Positions 1 to 7,893 are shown, counted from the first letter of the stretch. The stretch: DNA of 64,000 nucleotides from Avichristensenella sp031549905 (GCA_031549905.1 JAVBPC010000085.1:1-64000); one strand, 5' to 3'. Program-made: numbers and translations. Notes: generated by a model from the sequence alone, not told the origin.

Positions 1-170
1 CCCTTGACGGCGGCAGGGTCCTTCAAGGATTCATACTTTTGCAGCCCGCGCCGAAGGGCCTCCTGCACGGCATCCTGCTGATCCGCGTGGCTGTGCAAAA
101 GGCTATAGGATACGCGATACAGCGTATCGGTCAGCGCTATCGCCTCCTCGGCGAAAGCTTCCCTGGTCAC
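1..170 (-). CDS. ECF-type RNA polymerase sigma factor, N-terminal part (runs off the window)
   Basis: Only the first 56 or so codons are present. The reading VTREAFAEEAIALTDTLY... followed by DQQDAVQEAL aligns with the N-terminus and region 2 of the complete ECF sigma factor at 30478-30948 (DQQDAVQEAV). By analogy it would direct RNA polymerase to a small regulon. The GTG at 168-170 is preceded by AGGTGG at 5-nt spacing and lines up with the paralogue's ATG; an in-frame GTG nine bases further upstream is too close to its Shine-Dalgarno. An ECF-like promoter lies 60 nt upstream. An anti-sigma gene would be expected beyond the window edge, as in the paralogous operon. Confidence 0.8.
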   Translation of the reverse strand, partial: MTREAFAEEAIALTDTLYRVSYSLLHSHADQQDAVQEALRRGLQKYESLKDPAAVK

Positions 171-229
171 GCGTGCCACCTGCCTTCCGTAGAAACAAAA
201 TGTGGATCGATCACCATTTCTACCCATAC

Positions 230-256
230 AGACGAATGAAGGGGGGAGTCGGTTCT
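230..256 (-). promoter_or_regulatory. ECF-type promoter of the sigma gene (AGAACC-N16-CGTCT)
   Basis: On the minus strand AGAACC (251-256) is followed after exactly 16 bases by CGTCT (230-234). This resembles the AAC / CGTC pattern of many ECF sigma promoters. The same arrangement with the same CATTCGTCT core occurs upstream of the second ECF sigma gene at 30998-31024, so both look autoregulated. The pattern is seen; the autoregulation is inferred. Confidence 0.6.
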
Positions 257-295
257 GTTGATGGATAAATTCCGTCAGGGCACGGTGTTTGCCAC

Positions 296-322
296 AAAAA
301 AAGACCCGGCGTTTCCGCCGGG
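296..322 (-). terminator. Rho-independent terminator of the secreted-protein gene
   Basis: On the minus strand a CCCGGCG/CGCCGGG stem (305-311 with 316-322) is followed by seven U residues (296-302). It lies 20 nt past the stop codon of the gene that ends at 342. Confidence 0.85.
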
Positions 323-341
323 CCAGGGATGGTTGCTAAAC

Positions 342-1934
342 TTAGTAAGTAACCGGTGAGGCGCTGTTCATCGTCATTTCGGGCATGAACATCGCCAGCA
401 CTTCCTCGGGGATGACGGACAGCACGCGGAACACGGTCTGCAGCATGCTCATCATCAGCTGGTCGTTGACCCAATGGGTGAAATCCTCGCTGGTCATCTC
501 CGCCGGGTTCAGGAAATCAAGCTCGGGATCGGCGGGATCAAACGGCGCCTCGGTGGGCTCGATGATCTCGGCAAAGTGCTTGACCGTGACGATCGGCATG
601 ACCTCTTCGCCCATCGCCAGGTTGACATCAAGCGTGGTGGCGGTGGTTTCGCGCCCGTCCGCGGATGCCATGGAAACCGTGTACGGCAGCTGCACGGCAG
701 CCTGCATCGTCTGGTCGGCAAACACAAGCGCCAGCTGGCCCTTGCGGGTCTCCTTGCCGGGTTCGGTTGTGATGGTCTGGGCAAACTCCAGGCCTGCCTG
801 CGCGAAAAGCTCTTCGCCTTCATACACTTCCAGCAGCGCGCTGGCGGACTGGCTATCGGCGGTGGCGTGCGGGCAGGAGATGTTCAGCACGATCGTCTGG
901 TCATCCGCCTGCAACATGGCATAGAACCCGTCGCCCGAGGGCGTTCCCTCGATGTACACGGACATGCTGGACGGGTCGGTTTCGGTTGCGGGAATCGAGA
1001 ACTGAATGGCATAGCCGGAGTAGTTTTTCTGCGCATCCATGTACTCAACGGCGTAGGCAACCATTCCCTCGGGGAATGTGAGGGATGCGTCAAGCTCCTC
1101 GGGGATGGAGCGGACAACTTCCAGGAACGACTCCAGCGTCATGCCGCCGTCAAGCATGGCTTCTTCGCCCATCATCGATTCGGTCACGCCGTACACTTCG
1201 GTCCAGTAGGCGTCAAACCCGGTGAAGATGGGGTAGAAGATGGCCATCATTTCGCGGACATCGGCTTCGGTGATCTGGTAAACGGTTGCGTCGGTTGCGT
1301 CAATGCCCAGCATGGTTTCTGTCGGCTGGCCCAGCAACTCGCCCTTTTCGCTCATCGCTTCCGTCCAGGCAAGGAACGCTTCGCCGATGGCTTCTACCTG
1401 TTCCTGATCCATCGCAGCGATGACCTTTTCAAAATCGACCGCTGGCTGCGCCATCTGGGTGATCTCCATGGCTTCCACGGGGATTTCGTATGCCTCGGCC
1501 AGGTACGCCATCAGGTTTTCCGCCAGCACATCCGCTTCGGCGGCCTTCAGCACGATGGGCTGGGGCAGCGACGGGGAGACGAAGTACGCGGCGTCATCCT
1601 TTGTAACATACTGGAAGGTGACGGCCTCCTGACCCTGCATGGTGATAAGGAACTCGCCGTAGCCTTCGGTTTCGGTCAGCTGCGCGCTGCGCCCGGAGAT
1701 GGTCAGCGTGTTCAGCAGCGCGGAAATCGCCTTGTTGGACTGCTCATCCATCATGGGGAAGCCGTGCCAATCCAGGGTCAAGGTGTTGCGCAATTCCTTG
1801 CCCAGCAGCGGGTTTTCAAATGAAAGCGCGGCAACCGGGCCTGCCACTGTGCCTTCCGTGGCAAACGCTCCGGCAACCTGGGTGAGAAGCAGCGCAAGTA
1901 TCAGCCCTGCGCAAAGAAACTTTTTGATCCGCAT
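342..1934 (-). CDS. large secreted protein of unknown function
   Basis: The 530-residue product starts with a classic signal peptide (MRIKKF, hydrophobic core ALLLTQVAGAFA, likely cleavage after about residue 24). The rest is acidic and rich in T, E, A and M, without transmembrane segments or a sortase motif. I do not recognise a named domain; the alternation of short beta-like stretches resembles substrate-binding-like secreted proteins of Clostridia. The start was taken at 1934 because AGGAGG lies 6 nt upstream; the longer in-frame start at 1973 would overlap the -10 box. A vegetative promoter precedes it and a strong terminator follows, so it is probably monocistronic. It may be a cell-surface or sensory protein; this is not established. 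Confidence 0.8.
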   Translation of the reverse strand: MRIKKFLCAGLILALLLTQVAGAFATEGTVAGPVAALSFENPLLGKELRNTLTLDWHGFPMMDEQSNKAISALLNTLTISGRSAQLTETEGYGEFLITMQGQEAVTFQYVTKDDAAYFVSPSLPQPIVLKAAEADVLAENLMAYLAEAYEIPVEAMEITQMAQPAVDFEKVIAAMDQEQVEAIGEAFLAWTEAMSEKGELLGQPTETMLGIDATDATVYQITEADVREMMAIFYPIFTGFDAYWTEVYGVTESMMGEEAMLDGGMTLESFLEVVRSIPEELDASLTFPEGMVAYAVEYMDAQKNYSGYAIQFSIPATETDPSSMSVYIEGTPSGDGFYAMLQADDQTIVLNISCPHATADSQSASALLEVYEGEELFAQAGLEFAQTITTEPGKETRKGQLALVFADQTMQAAVQLPYTVSMASADGRETTATTLDVNLAMGEEVMPIVTVKHFAEIIEPTEAPFDPADPELDFLNPAEMTSEDFTHWVNDQLMMSMLQTVFRVLSVIPEEVLAMFMPEMTMNSASPVTY

Positions 1935-1963
1935 AGTGCCTCCTTCATTCTTGTAGTGTGAAA

Positions 1964-1992
1964 AGTATATCACAATAAGGTTTGGAAGTAAA
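1964..1992 (-). promoter_or_regulatory. vegetative promoter TTTACT-17-TATACT
   Basis: On the minus strand the -35 TTTACT (1987-1992) and -10 TATACT (1964-1969) are separated by 17 bases, about 30 nt upstream of the start of the secreted protein at 1934. Confidence 0.7.
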
Positions 1993-2004
1993 CGCCGATT
2001 GGAC

Positions 2005-2421
2005 TCACTTCTGCCCTACCATGTTCCACATGACGCCGAACTTGTCAAAAACGACACCGGCGCACGGGCTGTAGAAGGTTTCCGCCAGCGGCATGCCCAC
2101 GCGGCCTTCTTCGGCAAACACCGCAAACGCGACCTTGACGGTTTCCACATCGGCCTCCACCGCCAGGGAGATGCGCTCGGATTCCGGGTCGTTCAGCGGC
2201 TGCCCTGGCCCGCAGTCGGACATGCGGATGAAATCATCGCCGATGGGCATCGTGGCCTGCACGATCCGTGCCTTGAACTGTTCTGGGATAGCGAATGTGG
2301 GATTCGCGGGCAGATCGCCAAAGCGCAGCACCTTGTCCGCCTTGGTGGAAAACGCGCGGGAGTAGAGATCCATGGCTTCCTGGCACTCACCGTTAAAGGT
2401 TATGTAGGGCCTGATGTGCAT
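2005..2421 (-). CDS. VOC-family (PhnB/glyoxalase-like) protein
   Basis: The 138-residue product begins MHIRPYITFNGECQEAMDLY and contains MPIGDDFIRMSDC, FAVFAEEGRVGMPLAETFYSP and a C-terminal DKFGVMWNMV, the layout of the PhnB / 3-demethylubiquinone-9 3-methyltransferase-like branch of the vicinal-oxygen-chelate superfamily. Such proteins bind a metal and small substrates, but the substrate is usually unknown. It is the last gene of a tightly packed minus-strand operon (2005-5220) that holds a second VOC protein, an oxidoreductase and ThuA. Length is normal for the family. Exact function is open; a dioxygenase or an antibiotic-binding role are alternatives. Confidence 0.85.
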   Translation of the reverse strand: MHIRPYITFNGECQEAMDLYSRAFSTKADKVLRFGDLPANPTFAIPEQFKARIVQATMPIGDDFIRMSDCGPGQPLNDPESERISLAVEADVETVKVAFAVFAEEGRVGMPLAETFYSPCAGVVFDKFGVMWNMVGQK

Positions 2422-2424
2422 GGG

Positions 2425-2904
2425 TTATTTTCCTTCTTTCTTTATTTCGGAGGCTTCCGCCTCAAGCAACGCGATTAGGCCCGGGATGTCCTGCGCCGTT
2501 ACATGCGTGACCTGCATCGAATAGCGGCACAGAGACCGGTCCGCGCCATCGAATGCGAAGCGCACCGGCCCTTTGCACATGCCGTCCTCCTTGCATTTGG
2601 GGGACTTCAGCAGCCGTGCGCGCGTGGGCTCGGTAAGCCCATCCAGCAGCGGTATGTATTCCGCCAGATGGATCAGCTTGGGCTTGAGGCCCCATTTGGC
2701 CCCGTCCACCCTGAGGATGAACAGCGAGCGCGAGGGCTTCCCGCCCTTGTACTCCACCCTGAAGCTGCCGGGCTTTGCACCCCCGGCCGATACGATCGGC
2801 GCATAGCCAAGCCCGGTTGCCGCCGCGTCCAGCTGCAAAACGGCATCGCGGTCCGGCTGCGCCAACAGCATAAGCGCGTCTTCAAGCGCCAATGCTTCCG
2901 TCAT
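2425..2904 (-). CDS. conserved hypothetical protein between two VOC genes
   Basis: A 159-residue soluble protein without signal peptide or membrane segment. It includes SPKCKEDGMCKGPVRFAFDG, with two cysteines that could bind a metal, and a helical acidic C-terminus. I do not recognise the family with certainty. Its ATG overlaps the stop of the upstream VOC gene as TAATG, and only three bases separate its stop from the next gene's start, so translation is probably coupled and the three proteins may work together. Confidence 0.7.
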   Translation of the reverse strand: MTEALALEDALMLLAQPDRDAVLQLDAAATGLGYAPIVSAGGAKPGSFRVEYKGGKPSRSLFILRVDGAKWGLKPKLIHLAEYIPLLDGLTEPTRARLLKSPKCKEDGMCKGPVRFAFDGADRSLCRYSMQVTHVTAQDIPGLIALLEAEASEIKKEGK

Positions 2905-3377
2905 TACGGGGCATCCCCCTTCGCTTCCTCGCCCAGAATGCGGCAGCGCTCTTCAAAGGATACAACGCGCTCGATCTGGTGCAGCATCCACATATGCCCA
3001 AACAAATCGGTAAACATCGCGTTGATGATGCCCATTTCCGGCATCTCGGTCACCGGCTGTATTTCGGTGCAGCCGCCGGCCATGGCTTTTGCATAGGTGG
3101 CGCGGATATCCGGCACCACAACGTTGAACCAGATGGGTTTGCCTTCCCCCTTCTTGGGCGCGAACATCTGGTATTCGGGGTTTTCATCCAGCATATGGAA
3201 GCGCGTGCCGTACAGCGTGAACACGGCCTCGTTCATGCCCACGTCAAGCGCGGTCACTTCCACGCGCTGCACCGCATCGCCAAATATGCTCTCGTACAGT
3301 TTCAGCGCGGCCACGCTGTCCTTTGCGATCAGGTCAATCTCCACACCTAGGATGGGCACCCCGTTTTCCGTTGCCAT
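2904..3377 (-). CDS. VOC-family glyoxalase-like protein
   Basis: The 157-residue product (VEIDLIAKDSVAALKLYESI..., DENPEY, LFGHMWMLHQIE near the end) is a second vicinal-oxygen-chelate protein of the PhnB type, clearly related to but divergent from the one at 2005-2421. The conserved FGHMW stretch near the C-terminus resembles the metal-site region of this branch. Its ATG overlaps the oxidoreductase stop as TGATG, which shows translational coupling with that gene. Substrate unknown. Confidence 0.85.
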   Translation of the reverse strand: MATENGVPILGVEIDLIAKDSVAALKLYESIFGDAVQRVEVTALDVGMNEAVFTLYGTRFHMLDENPEYQMFAPKKGEGKPIWFNVVVPDIRATYAKAMAGGCTEIQPVTEMPEMGIINAMFTDLFGHMWMLHQIERVVSFEERCRILGEEAKGDAP

Positions 3378-4483
3378 CAGTCAAGAATTCCTTTCACTGT
3401 TGCTTTTTGCATCGCTTTCTGGCGCTGGTAGTGCGATTGCATCTCTACCCACTGCCCGGTGCGCGCGCTGGTTTCGAAGCCTTCCATCACTTCAAGCGTG
3501 TGGAACGTTTGCTGCACGCCCGCGCGCGGCGCGCGCCCCGTTTGAAGCGCCTTTGCCATGTCGGCAAGTCCCAGCCCGCGCGAATTCTCCTTGTAATCGA
3601 AGCACAGCGGGATTTCGCGCAGCTCGCCCTCTTCCGGGCGGTACAGCTTGACCGGCCCGCCAAACGTGTTCGGGTCGGGCACGATCAGCGTGCCTTCGGA
3701 GCCGTAAATCTCAAAGCGCGCCTGGCCGAAGTAGTGAACATCGAATGTGGCGAAGAAAGTGCCGATCGCGCCGGAATCGTACTCCAGCGTGCCCGCTACA
3801 TGCGTGAATACCTCGACCGGCACACGCGTGCCGGACAGCGGCTTGCTGGTAATGACCCTTTCCGGGAAGGTCTTCCTGCTGGCGCTCATCACGCGGCGCA
3901 CGCCGCCCATCAGGTTGGTCATTGCGGTGATGTAATACGGCCCCATATCCAGCATTGGGCCGCCGCCGCGCCGGTAGTAGAAGGCCGGGTCCGGGTGCCA
4001 GCCCTCGTGCCCGCGGCAGATCATGAAGGCAGCGCTGCCCACCGGCGTGCCGATGAACCCGTCATCGATGAGCTTCCGGCAGGTCTGTATGCCCGCGCCC
4101 AAGAACGTATCCGGTGCGCCGCCGATCATCAGGCCCTTTTCTTCCGCCAAGGCTTTCAGCTGGATGCCCTCTTCCAGCGACGCGCCCAGCGGCTTTTCGC
4201 TGTAGACGTGCTTGCCGTGCAGCAGCGCCTGCTTGGTGACATCGAAATGTTCGTAAGGGCGGGTCAGGTTCAGCACGATGTCCACGTCGGGGTCCTTGAA
4301 CGCATCGTACATCGTGTCGTAAATCTTGGGCACGCCGTACTTTTCCTGTGCCGCCTTGGCCCGCTCCGGGACCAGGTCGCACACGCCGTACAGCTCCAGT
4401 TCTGTGAACTGTTTGGTTATGTTCTCCAAATAGATGCCGCTGATGCAGCCCACGCCGATCATGGCGATTTTCGTTCTGCGCAT
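3377..4483 (-). CDS. Gfo/Idh/MocA-family NAD(P)-dependent oxidoreductase
   Basis: The 368-residue protein starts MRRTKIAMIGVGCISGIY, the Rossmann dinucleotide motif, and contains YSEKPLGASLEEG, the EKP motif whose lysine acts in catalysis and cofactor binding in this superfamily. The C-terminal half is the typical alpha/beta substrate domain (GGPMLDMGPYYITAM). These enzymes oxidise or reduce sugars and cyclitols. The start at 4483 has GGAGG upstream; a longer in-frame start has none. It follows ThuA by 14 nt; pairing of Gfo/Idh/MocA enzymes with ThuA-like proteins is common in carbohydrate loci (disaccharide 3-keto metabolism in the ThuAB case). The sugar cannot be read from sequence. Confidence 0.9.
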   Translation of the reverse strand: MRRTKIAMIGVGCISGIYLENITKQFTELELYGVCDLVPERAKAAQEKYGVPKIYDTMYDAFKDPDVDIVLNLTRPYEHFDVTKQALLHGKHVYSEKPLGASLEEGIQLKALAEEKGLMIGGAPDTFLGAGIQTCRKLIDDGFIGTPVGSAAFMICRGHEGWHPDPAFYYRRGGGPMLDMGPYYITAMTNLMGGVRRVMSASRKTFPERVITSKPLSGTRVPVEVFTHVAGTLEYDSGAIGTFFATFDVHYFGQARFEIYGSEGTLIVPDPNTFGGPVKLYRPEEGELREIPLCFDYKENSRGLGLADMAKALQTGRAPRAGVQQTFHTLEVMEGFETSARTGQWVEMQSHYQRQKAMQKATVKGILD

Positions 4484-4497
4484 ACCGATTGCCTCCG

Positions 4498-5220
4498 TTA
4501 ATACATCTTCGCCGTGCTTTCGAAGCAGTCGGTCGTAAGCCCATTTTCCACGGCATAGCGCTTGCCGTCCGCGGCCCACAGCATCCCGCGCTCCATCAGC
4601 ACCTGCGCGGAGGGGGAGTTATCGAACACATCGTCATGGTGCCCCAGCGAGCAGTAAAACACCCGCCCGTTGCCCCAGAACTTCGTCCAAGCGACGGGCA
4701 CATCCACCGCCTTGTTGGCGGCGTGATAGTACGGCACGATGGGGAAACGCGTGGTGGCCAGCACCTCGATCGCGGGATCGACATGCACATAGTACTGCTC
4801 CGATTTGACCTCAAAATCGGCAATCCCCTCCACAATGGGGCTGGAACCGTGGCAAACGTTGACGGTGTACTCCACACCATCCCCGCCGGGGTGGCTGACC
4901 CACTGCCCGCCGGTCATGAACTGCCACTCGGTATCCTGGCGGAATGAATCGCACATGCCGCCGTGGCACCCGGCCAGGCCCACGCCCGCGCCCACCGCCT
5001 TGGCCACGTTCTGGCTGTGCTGGCGCTCAATCGTCCCCATCGTCCAGCAGGGTACGATCAAGTCCAGCGCCATCAGCGCATCCAGGTCAGAAAGGCACGC
5101 GTGGTCGCTTTCAATGCGCACTAAAAACCCGTTCTTTTCCAGCAGCGCGCCAAAGCGCTTCGATACCAGCTTGGGCTCGTGCCCGTCCCAACCACCCTCA
5201 AAAATAAGTGCCTTCCTCAA
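4498..5220 (-). CDS. ThuA-like domain protein
   Basis: The 240-residue protein shows ALIFEGGWDGHEP at its N-terminus, CWTMGTIERQH, AGCHGGMCDSF and a late RVFYCSLGHHDDVF, matching the ThuA-like class-I-glutamine-amidotransferase-type fold (trehalose utilisation family). It is the first gene of the operon with the Gfo/Idh/MocA oxidoreductase. I chose a TTG start at 5220 because GGGGAGG precedes it by 5 nt; the in-frame ATGs at 5250 and 5238 lie before that Shine-Dalgarno. ThuA proteins act with partner oxidoreductases in conversion of keto-sugars, so a sugar-modifying role is inferred. Confidence 0.85.
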   Translation of the reverse strand: MRKALIFEGGWDGHEPKLVSKRFGALLEKNGFLVRIESDHACLSDLDALMALDLIVPCWTMGTIERQHSQNVAKAVGAGVGLAGCHGGMCDSFRQDTEWQFMTGGQWVSHPGGDGVEYTVNVCHGSSPIVEGIADFEVKSEQYYVHVDPAIEVLATTRFPIVPYYHAANKAVDVPVAWTKFWGNGRVFYCSLGHHDDVFDNSPSAQVLMERGMLWAADGKRYAVENGLTTDCFESTAKMY

Positions 5221-5304
5221 TTGTACCTCCCCGCGCATAAAGCCGCGCATGCAAGAATTGCCAATACGCCTGCGTTATATCCGTACAGGCGCCCGTTGCT
5301 CACT

Positions 5305-5333
5305 ATGATACGGGCAGGCATATGAAAAGTCAA
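5305..5333 (-). promoter_or_regulatory. promoter of the ThuA operon, TTGACT-17-TATCAT
   Basis: On the minus strand TTGACT (5328-5333) and TATCAT (5305-5310) are 17 bases apart, roughly 85 nt upstream of the TTG start. It overlaps the region where a longer version of the divergent gene would begin, which favours the shorter start of that gene at 5376. Confidence 0.7.
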
Positions 5334-5375
5334 TCTGTGATGTGTGTCGCCGGGGTGAAAGGAAGCGTGCAAAAT

Positions 5376-6143
5376 ATGAACAAACGGGCAATAAGGATTC
5401 CTTGCGGAATCCTCCGATGGCGCGGTATCTTCGAATTCGCGCCGCGAATCGCTGGGATGGCCGTGCTGCTGCTGTGCTTTTGCGCAACATCCGGCCTTGC
5501 GGCAACAGGGGATACCCTGCGCTACGACGGGGTCATCGGCCCGGGTCTGCCGGAAACGACGCTATGGGTGACGCAGGTATCGGTGGAAGAGGTGGACTAT
5601 AACACCATCTACCACCTGCGCTTTACCTTGACCGAAAAGGGCAACGAGAACGCCGTATACCAGCAGTTTGACCTGAAAACGGAGCAGGCGCTGGATGCGG
5701 AACATTCGCTGAAGTTTGTGGATTTGAACTTTGACGGCTACCTGGATATCGACGCGCGCTATTACATGGCGGCGGGCAACGATGTGCATCGCTTTTTCCT
5801 GTGGAACAAGGATGCCATGCGGTATGAGGCCGCCACCATCGGCAACATGGAGGTTTCCTGGTATTCGCTGTACCCGGATAAGGGCGTCATCACCAGCTAT
5901 GTGCACGATTCCGCAGTCAGCGGCGTCAGCGAGCTGTACAAGGTAGAGGATGGCGAGATCGCGCTGCAGCGCGTTGTGGATACCACAGCCTTTGACGGCG
6001 ACACGAACAACTACCACCTGCGCGTAACGGACTACACCACCGGCGCGGAGGTTGTGACGCGCGAAGAGGTGTACCCCGAGGAGGATAAGCACTACGAGGT
6101 GCTGGAGCAGGTGGATGGGCTGCTGTGGGAAGGGATTGAGTAG
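5376..6143 (+). CDS. secreted protein with XAC2610-like repeat region
   Basis: About 255 residues. A basic N-terminus is followed by a hydrophobic stretch (GMAVLLLCFCATSGLA) that looks like a signal peptide. The central part, LKFVDLNFDGYLDIDARYY followed by HRFFLWNKDAMRYEA, resembles the D-N-G-Y-D pattern of XAC2610-related / FG-GAP-like proteins, in which acidic loops can bind calcium. Function is unknown. The start is uncertain: an upstream in-frame ATG at 5322 sits inside the divergent promoter, whereas the ATG at 5376 follows AGGAAG at longer than ideal spacing. A bidirectional terminator follows. Confidence 0.75.
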   Translation: MNKRAIRIPCGILRWRGIFEFAPRIAGMAVLLLCFCATSGLAATGDTLRYDGVIGPGLPETTLWVTQVSVEEVDYNTIYHLRFTLTEKGNENAVYQQFDLKTEQALDAEHSLKFVDLNFDGYLDIDARYYMAAGNDVHRFFLWNKDAMRYEAATIGNMEVSWYSLYPDKGVITSYVHDSAVSGVSELYKVEDGEIALQRVVDTTAFDGDTNNYHLRVTDYTTGAEVVTREEVYPEEDKHYEVLEQVDGLLWEGIE

Positions 6144-6151
6144 GCCGGTAT

Positions 6152-6191
6152 AAAAAGTGGCCCGTGCTTTGCTGCGCGGGCCGCTTCTTTA
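6152..6191. terminator. bidirectional terminator
   Basis: A GGCCCG (6159-6164) / CGGGCC (6177-6182) stem has AAAAA on its left side and TTCTTTATTT on its right. It can stop both the secreted-protein gene on the plus strand and the XRE gene on the minus strand, whose last codons it overlaps. Confidence 0.75.
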
Positions 6192-6551
6192 TTTGCCTTC
6201 GTTTTTCTGCTTGAGCTTTTGCAGTTGCACATATTCGATGACGGAAAGCCGTCCGGGTTCTTTCAGAGACAACACGTCGGTGAGCAGGTGACCCGCCGTG
6301 TACTCATCTGAAACGGCTTCGTTAAGGGCTTCAATGCCTTGGGTAGATGCGGTTCTGCCCATGATGTAGTCGGTGGAAACCTTGTAGTAGTCGGCCAGAA
6401 TAATGATCATTTGCAAAGGCAGTGCCGTTTCGCCTCTTTCATAGCTGGAATAGTGTTGCTGTGTTGTTCTTAGCACGTTGGTAGCGACGTATTCCTGCGT
6501 TAAATCATTATCCTCGCGCAATGCGCGAATGACCTCTCTTGGCTCTTTCAT
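6189..6551 (-). CDS. XRE-family helix-turn-helix regulator
   Basis: A 120-residue protein. Residues 1-60 form a Cro/C1-type HTH (IRALREDNDLTQEYVATNVL, TTQQHYSSYERGETALPLQM), followed by a short acidic tail (SLKEPGRLSVIEYVQLQKLK) that may mediate dimerisation. It is divergent from the SLOG-family gene at 6672, with overlapping promoters, so it probably controls that gene and itself. The intergenic stretch is notably AT-rich and holds near-palindromic ATATT/AATAT motifs that could be its operator. Confidence 0.85.
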   Translation of the reverse strand: MKEPREVIRALREDNDLTQEYVATNVLRTTQQHYSSYERGETALPLQMIIILADYYKVSTDYIMGRTASTQGIEALNEAVSDEYTAGHLLTDVLSLKEPGRLSVIEYVQLQKLKQKNEGK

Positions 6552-6581
6552 AGCTACACCTCATTTTCTGTAAATGGAAGT

Positions 6582-6632
6582 AGCATACTCGAATAATGCG
6601 TATTGACAATATTGGAAATATGGATGTACAAT
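6582..6632. promoter_or_regulatory. divergent promoters sharing one -35 region (XRE / SLOG pair)
   Basis: On the plus strand TTGACA (6603-6608) is followed after 18 bases by TACAAT (6627-6632). On the minus strand TTGTCA (6604-6609) is followed after 16 bases by TATGCT (6582-6587). The two -35 boxes occupy the same bases, so polymerase can serve only one direction at a time. Confidence 0.65.
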
Positions 6633-6671
6633 ATGAATATTAACATATAAAACTATGTAAAAAGGTTGTGT

Positions 6672-7190
6672 ATGAAAACAATATCCTGCGCCTTCACCGG
6701 CCATCGCCCCATGCGCTTTCCCTTCGGCTATAATGAGGATGACGAAAGGTGCATCCGGCTCAAGCAGGCGCTGGAGCATCACATCCTACATCTCGTTCTT
6801 TCCGGCACCACCCATTTTTACACCGGCATGGCCCTTGGCGTGGACCAATGGGCCGCATCCATCGTGCTGGACCTGAAGCGCACATTCCCGGGTATCCGCC
6901 TGACCGCCGTGCTGCCCTGCGCGACGCAGGCCGCCAAATGGACGCGGCAGCAGCGGGAGCGTTACTTTGCCATCCTGTCCGGCTGCGATGAGGTCATCAC
7001 GCTGAGCCCGCAACACACCCCCGCCTGCATGGTCGAGCGCAACCGCTACTTGGTCGATCACGCGGATCGCCTACTGGCGGTATACGGCGGCAACGAAAAA
7101 GGCGGCACGGCGTACACCGTGCGCTATGCGCAGATGAAAGGGCGCGAGATCACCGCCATTCACCCCGATATGGTAAAAAACGGCAAATAA
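6672..7190 (+). CDS. SLOG-family (DUF1273/YpsA-like) protein
   Basis: The 172-residue protein starts MKTISCAFTGHRPMRFPFGY and has GMALGVDQWAASIVLDLK and ADRLLAVYGGNEKGGTAYTV, the signature of the YpsA/DUF1273 branch of the SLOG superfamily (Rossmann-like folds that bind nucleotide-type ligands). In Firmicutes YpsA has been linked to cell division, but many relatives are uncharacterised; SLOG proteins also occur in defence and stress systems. The ATG at 6672 has AAAAAGG 6 nt upstream. It is divergent from an XRE regulator and followed by a hairpin terminator, forming a compact two-gene module. Confidence 0.85.
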   Translation: MKTISCAFTGHRPMRFPFGYNEDDERCIRLKQALEHHILHLVLSGTTHFYTGMALGVDQWAASIVLDLKRTFPGIRLTAVLPCATQAAKWTRQQRERYFAILSGCDEVITLSPQHTPACMVERNRYLVDHADRLLAVYGGNEKGGTAYTVRYAQMKGREITAIHPDMVKNGK

Positions 7191-7226
7191 AAACCGGCCG
7201 GACACATTTCGTGTTCCAGCCGGTTT
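7191..7226. terminator. hairpin terminator between convergent genes
   Basis: AAACCGGC (7191-7198) pairs with GCCGGTTT (7219-7226), with an inner GACAC/GTGTT pairing. It sits directly between the stop codons of the SLOG gene and the secreted-protein gene. Confidence 0.65.
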
Positions 7227-7243
7227 GAACCCCTGAAAACCCC

Positions 7244-7735
7244 TTACAGCGCTTGGATGGAAGCCATGATCTGCACGGCCAGTTCGGTGAACGCCTCGTC
7301 AGAACCGGGGTAGAAGATAAAGTGTACGCAATACTGGCCGTTATCGGTCAGCGTGAACGCGCCGGTAATATCATCCGCCATGGCATCATAGACCACGAAC
7401 GGGATTCCGTTGATGGTCACCACGCTCGCCACCACGCCCTCTATTTCGGCCATCATGGCATCAGCCAGGCTTTCCAGCGTGTCGCCCTCTTCCACTTCCA
7501 GAATGGCGAGCACCAAGCCCTGCGTCAGGTCGTCATTGGCGAACGCAGCGTAATAGTCTTCGGTTTCCAGAATGTTCCATTCATTGGGCAGCATCAGCTG
7601 GAAGCCTAAATCCTCAAACGGCAGGTAGGAGCCGTCAAAGGTGATTTCGATGGTCACGGGCGCGGCTTCTTCAGCCAGGGCGAGGGGGGCTGCAAGCAGC
7701 ATCAGGGCAATGATCAGGGATAACGCTTTCTTCAT
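7244..7735 (-). CDS. small secreted protein of unknown function
   Basis: 163 residues with a clear signal peptide (MKKALSLIIALMLLAAPLALAEE). The mature part alternates short beta-like stretches (FQLMLPNEWNI, GIPFVVYDAM, GQYCVHFIFYPGSDEAF) and resembles PsbP/DUF1795-like lipid- or stress-associated folds, but this match is tentative. Start at 7735, downstream of GAGGAGG; the longer reading frame would overlap the promoter. Monocistronic. Confidence 0.8.
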   Translation of the reverse strand: MKKALSLIIALMLLAAPLALAEEAAPVTIEITFDGSYLPFEDLGFQLMLPNEWNILETEDYYAAFANDDLTQGLVLAILEVEEGDTLESLADAMMAEIEGVVASVVTINGIPFVVYDAMADDITGAFTLTDNGQYCVHFIFYPGSDEAFTELAVQIMASIQAL

Positions 7736-7769
7736 GAAAAGGGTGCCTCCTCGTAGTGTAATGGCGCAC

Positions 7770-7798
7770 AGTATACTGACATACAAGCAGCCTGTCAA
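7770..7798 (-). promoter_or_regulatory. vegetative promoter TTGACA-17-TATACT
   Basis: Minus-strand TTGACA (7793-7798) and TATACT (7770-7775) with a 17-base spacer, about 35 nt upstream of the secreted protein's start. Confidence 0.85.
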
Positions 7799-7864
7799 GC
7801 ACTTTGCACGATAATACAAATAGCGTTATAATCAAGCGGCGGCAAATTTACCCTGGATTCCGTT

Positions 7865-7893
7865 TTGCCTTTTTTCTTTTGTTGTGTTATAAT
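7865..7893 (+). promoter_or_regulatory. promoter of the yerC-pcrA-ligA operon, TTGCCT-17-TATAAT
   Basis: TTGCCT (7865-7870) and a perfect TATAAT (7888-7893) are separated by 17 bases, 34 nt before the yerC start codon. Confidence 0.75.

Noticed and set aside
474..1823. 449-residue open frame opposite the large secreted protein
   Set aside because: The opposite strand has promoter, ribosome site, signal peptide and terminator; this frame has none and low-complexity composition.
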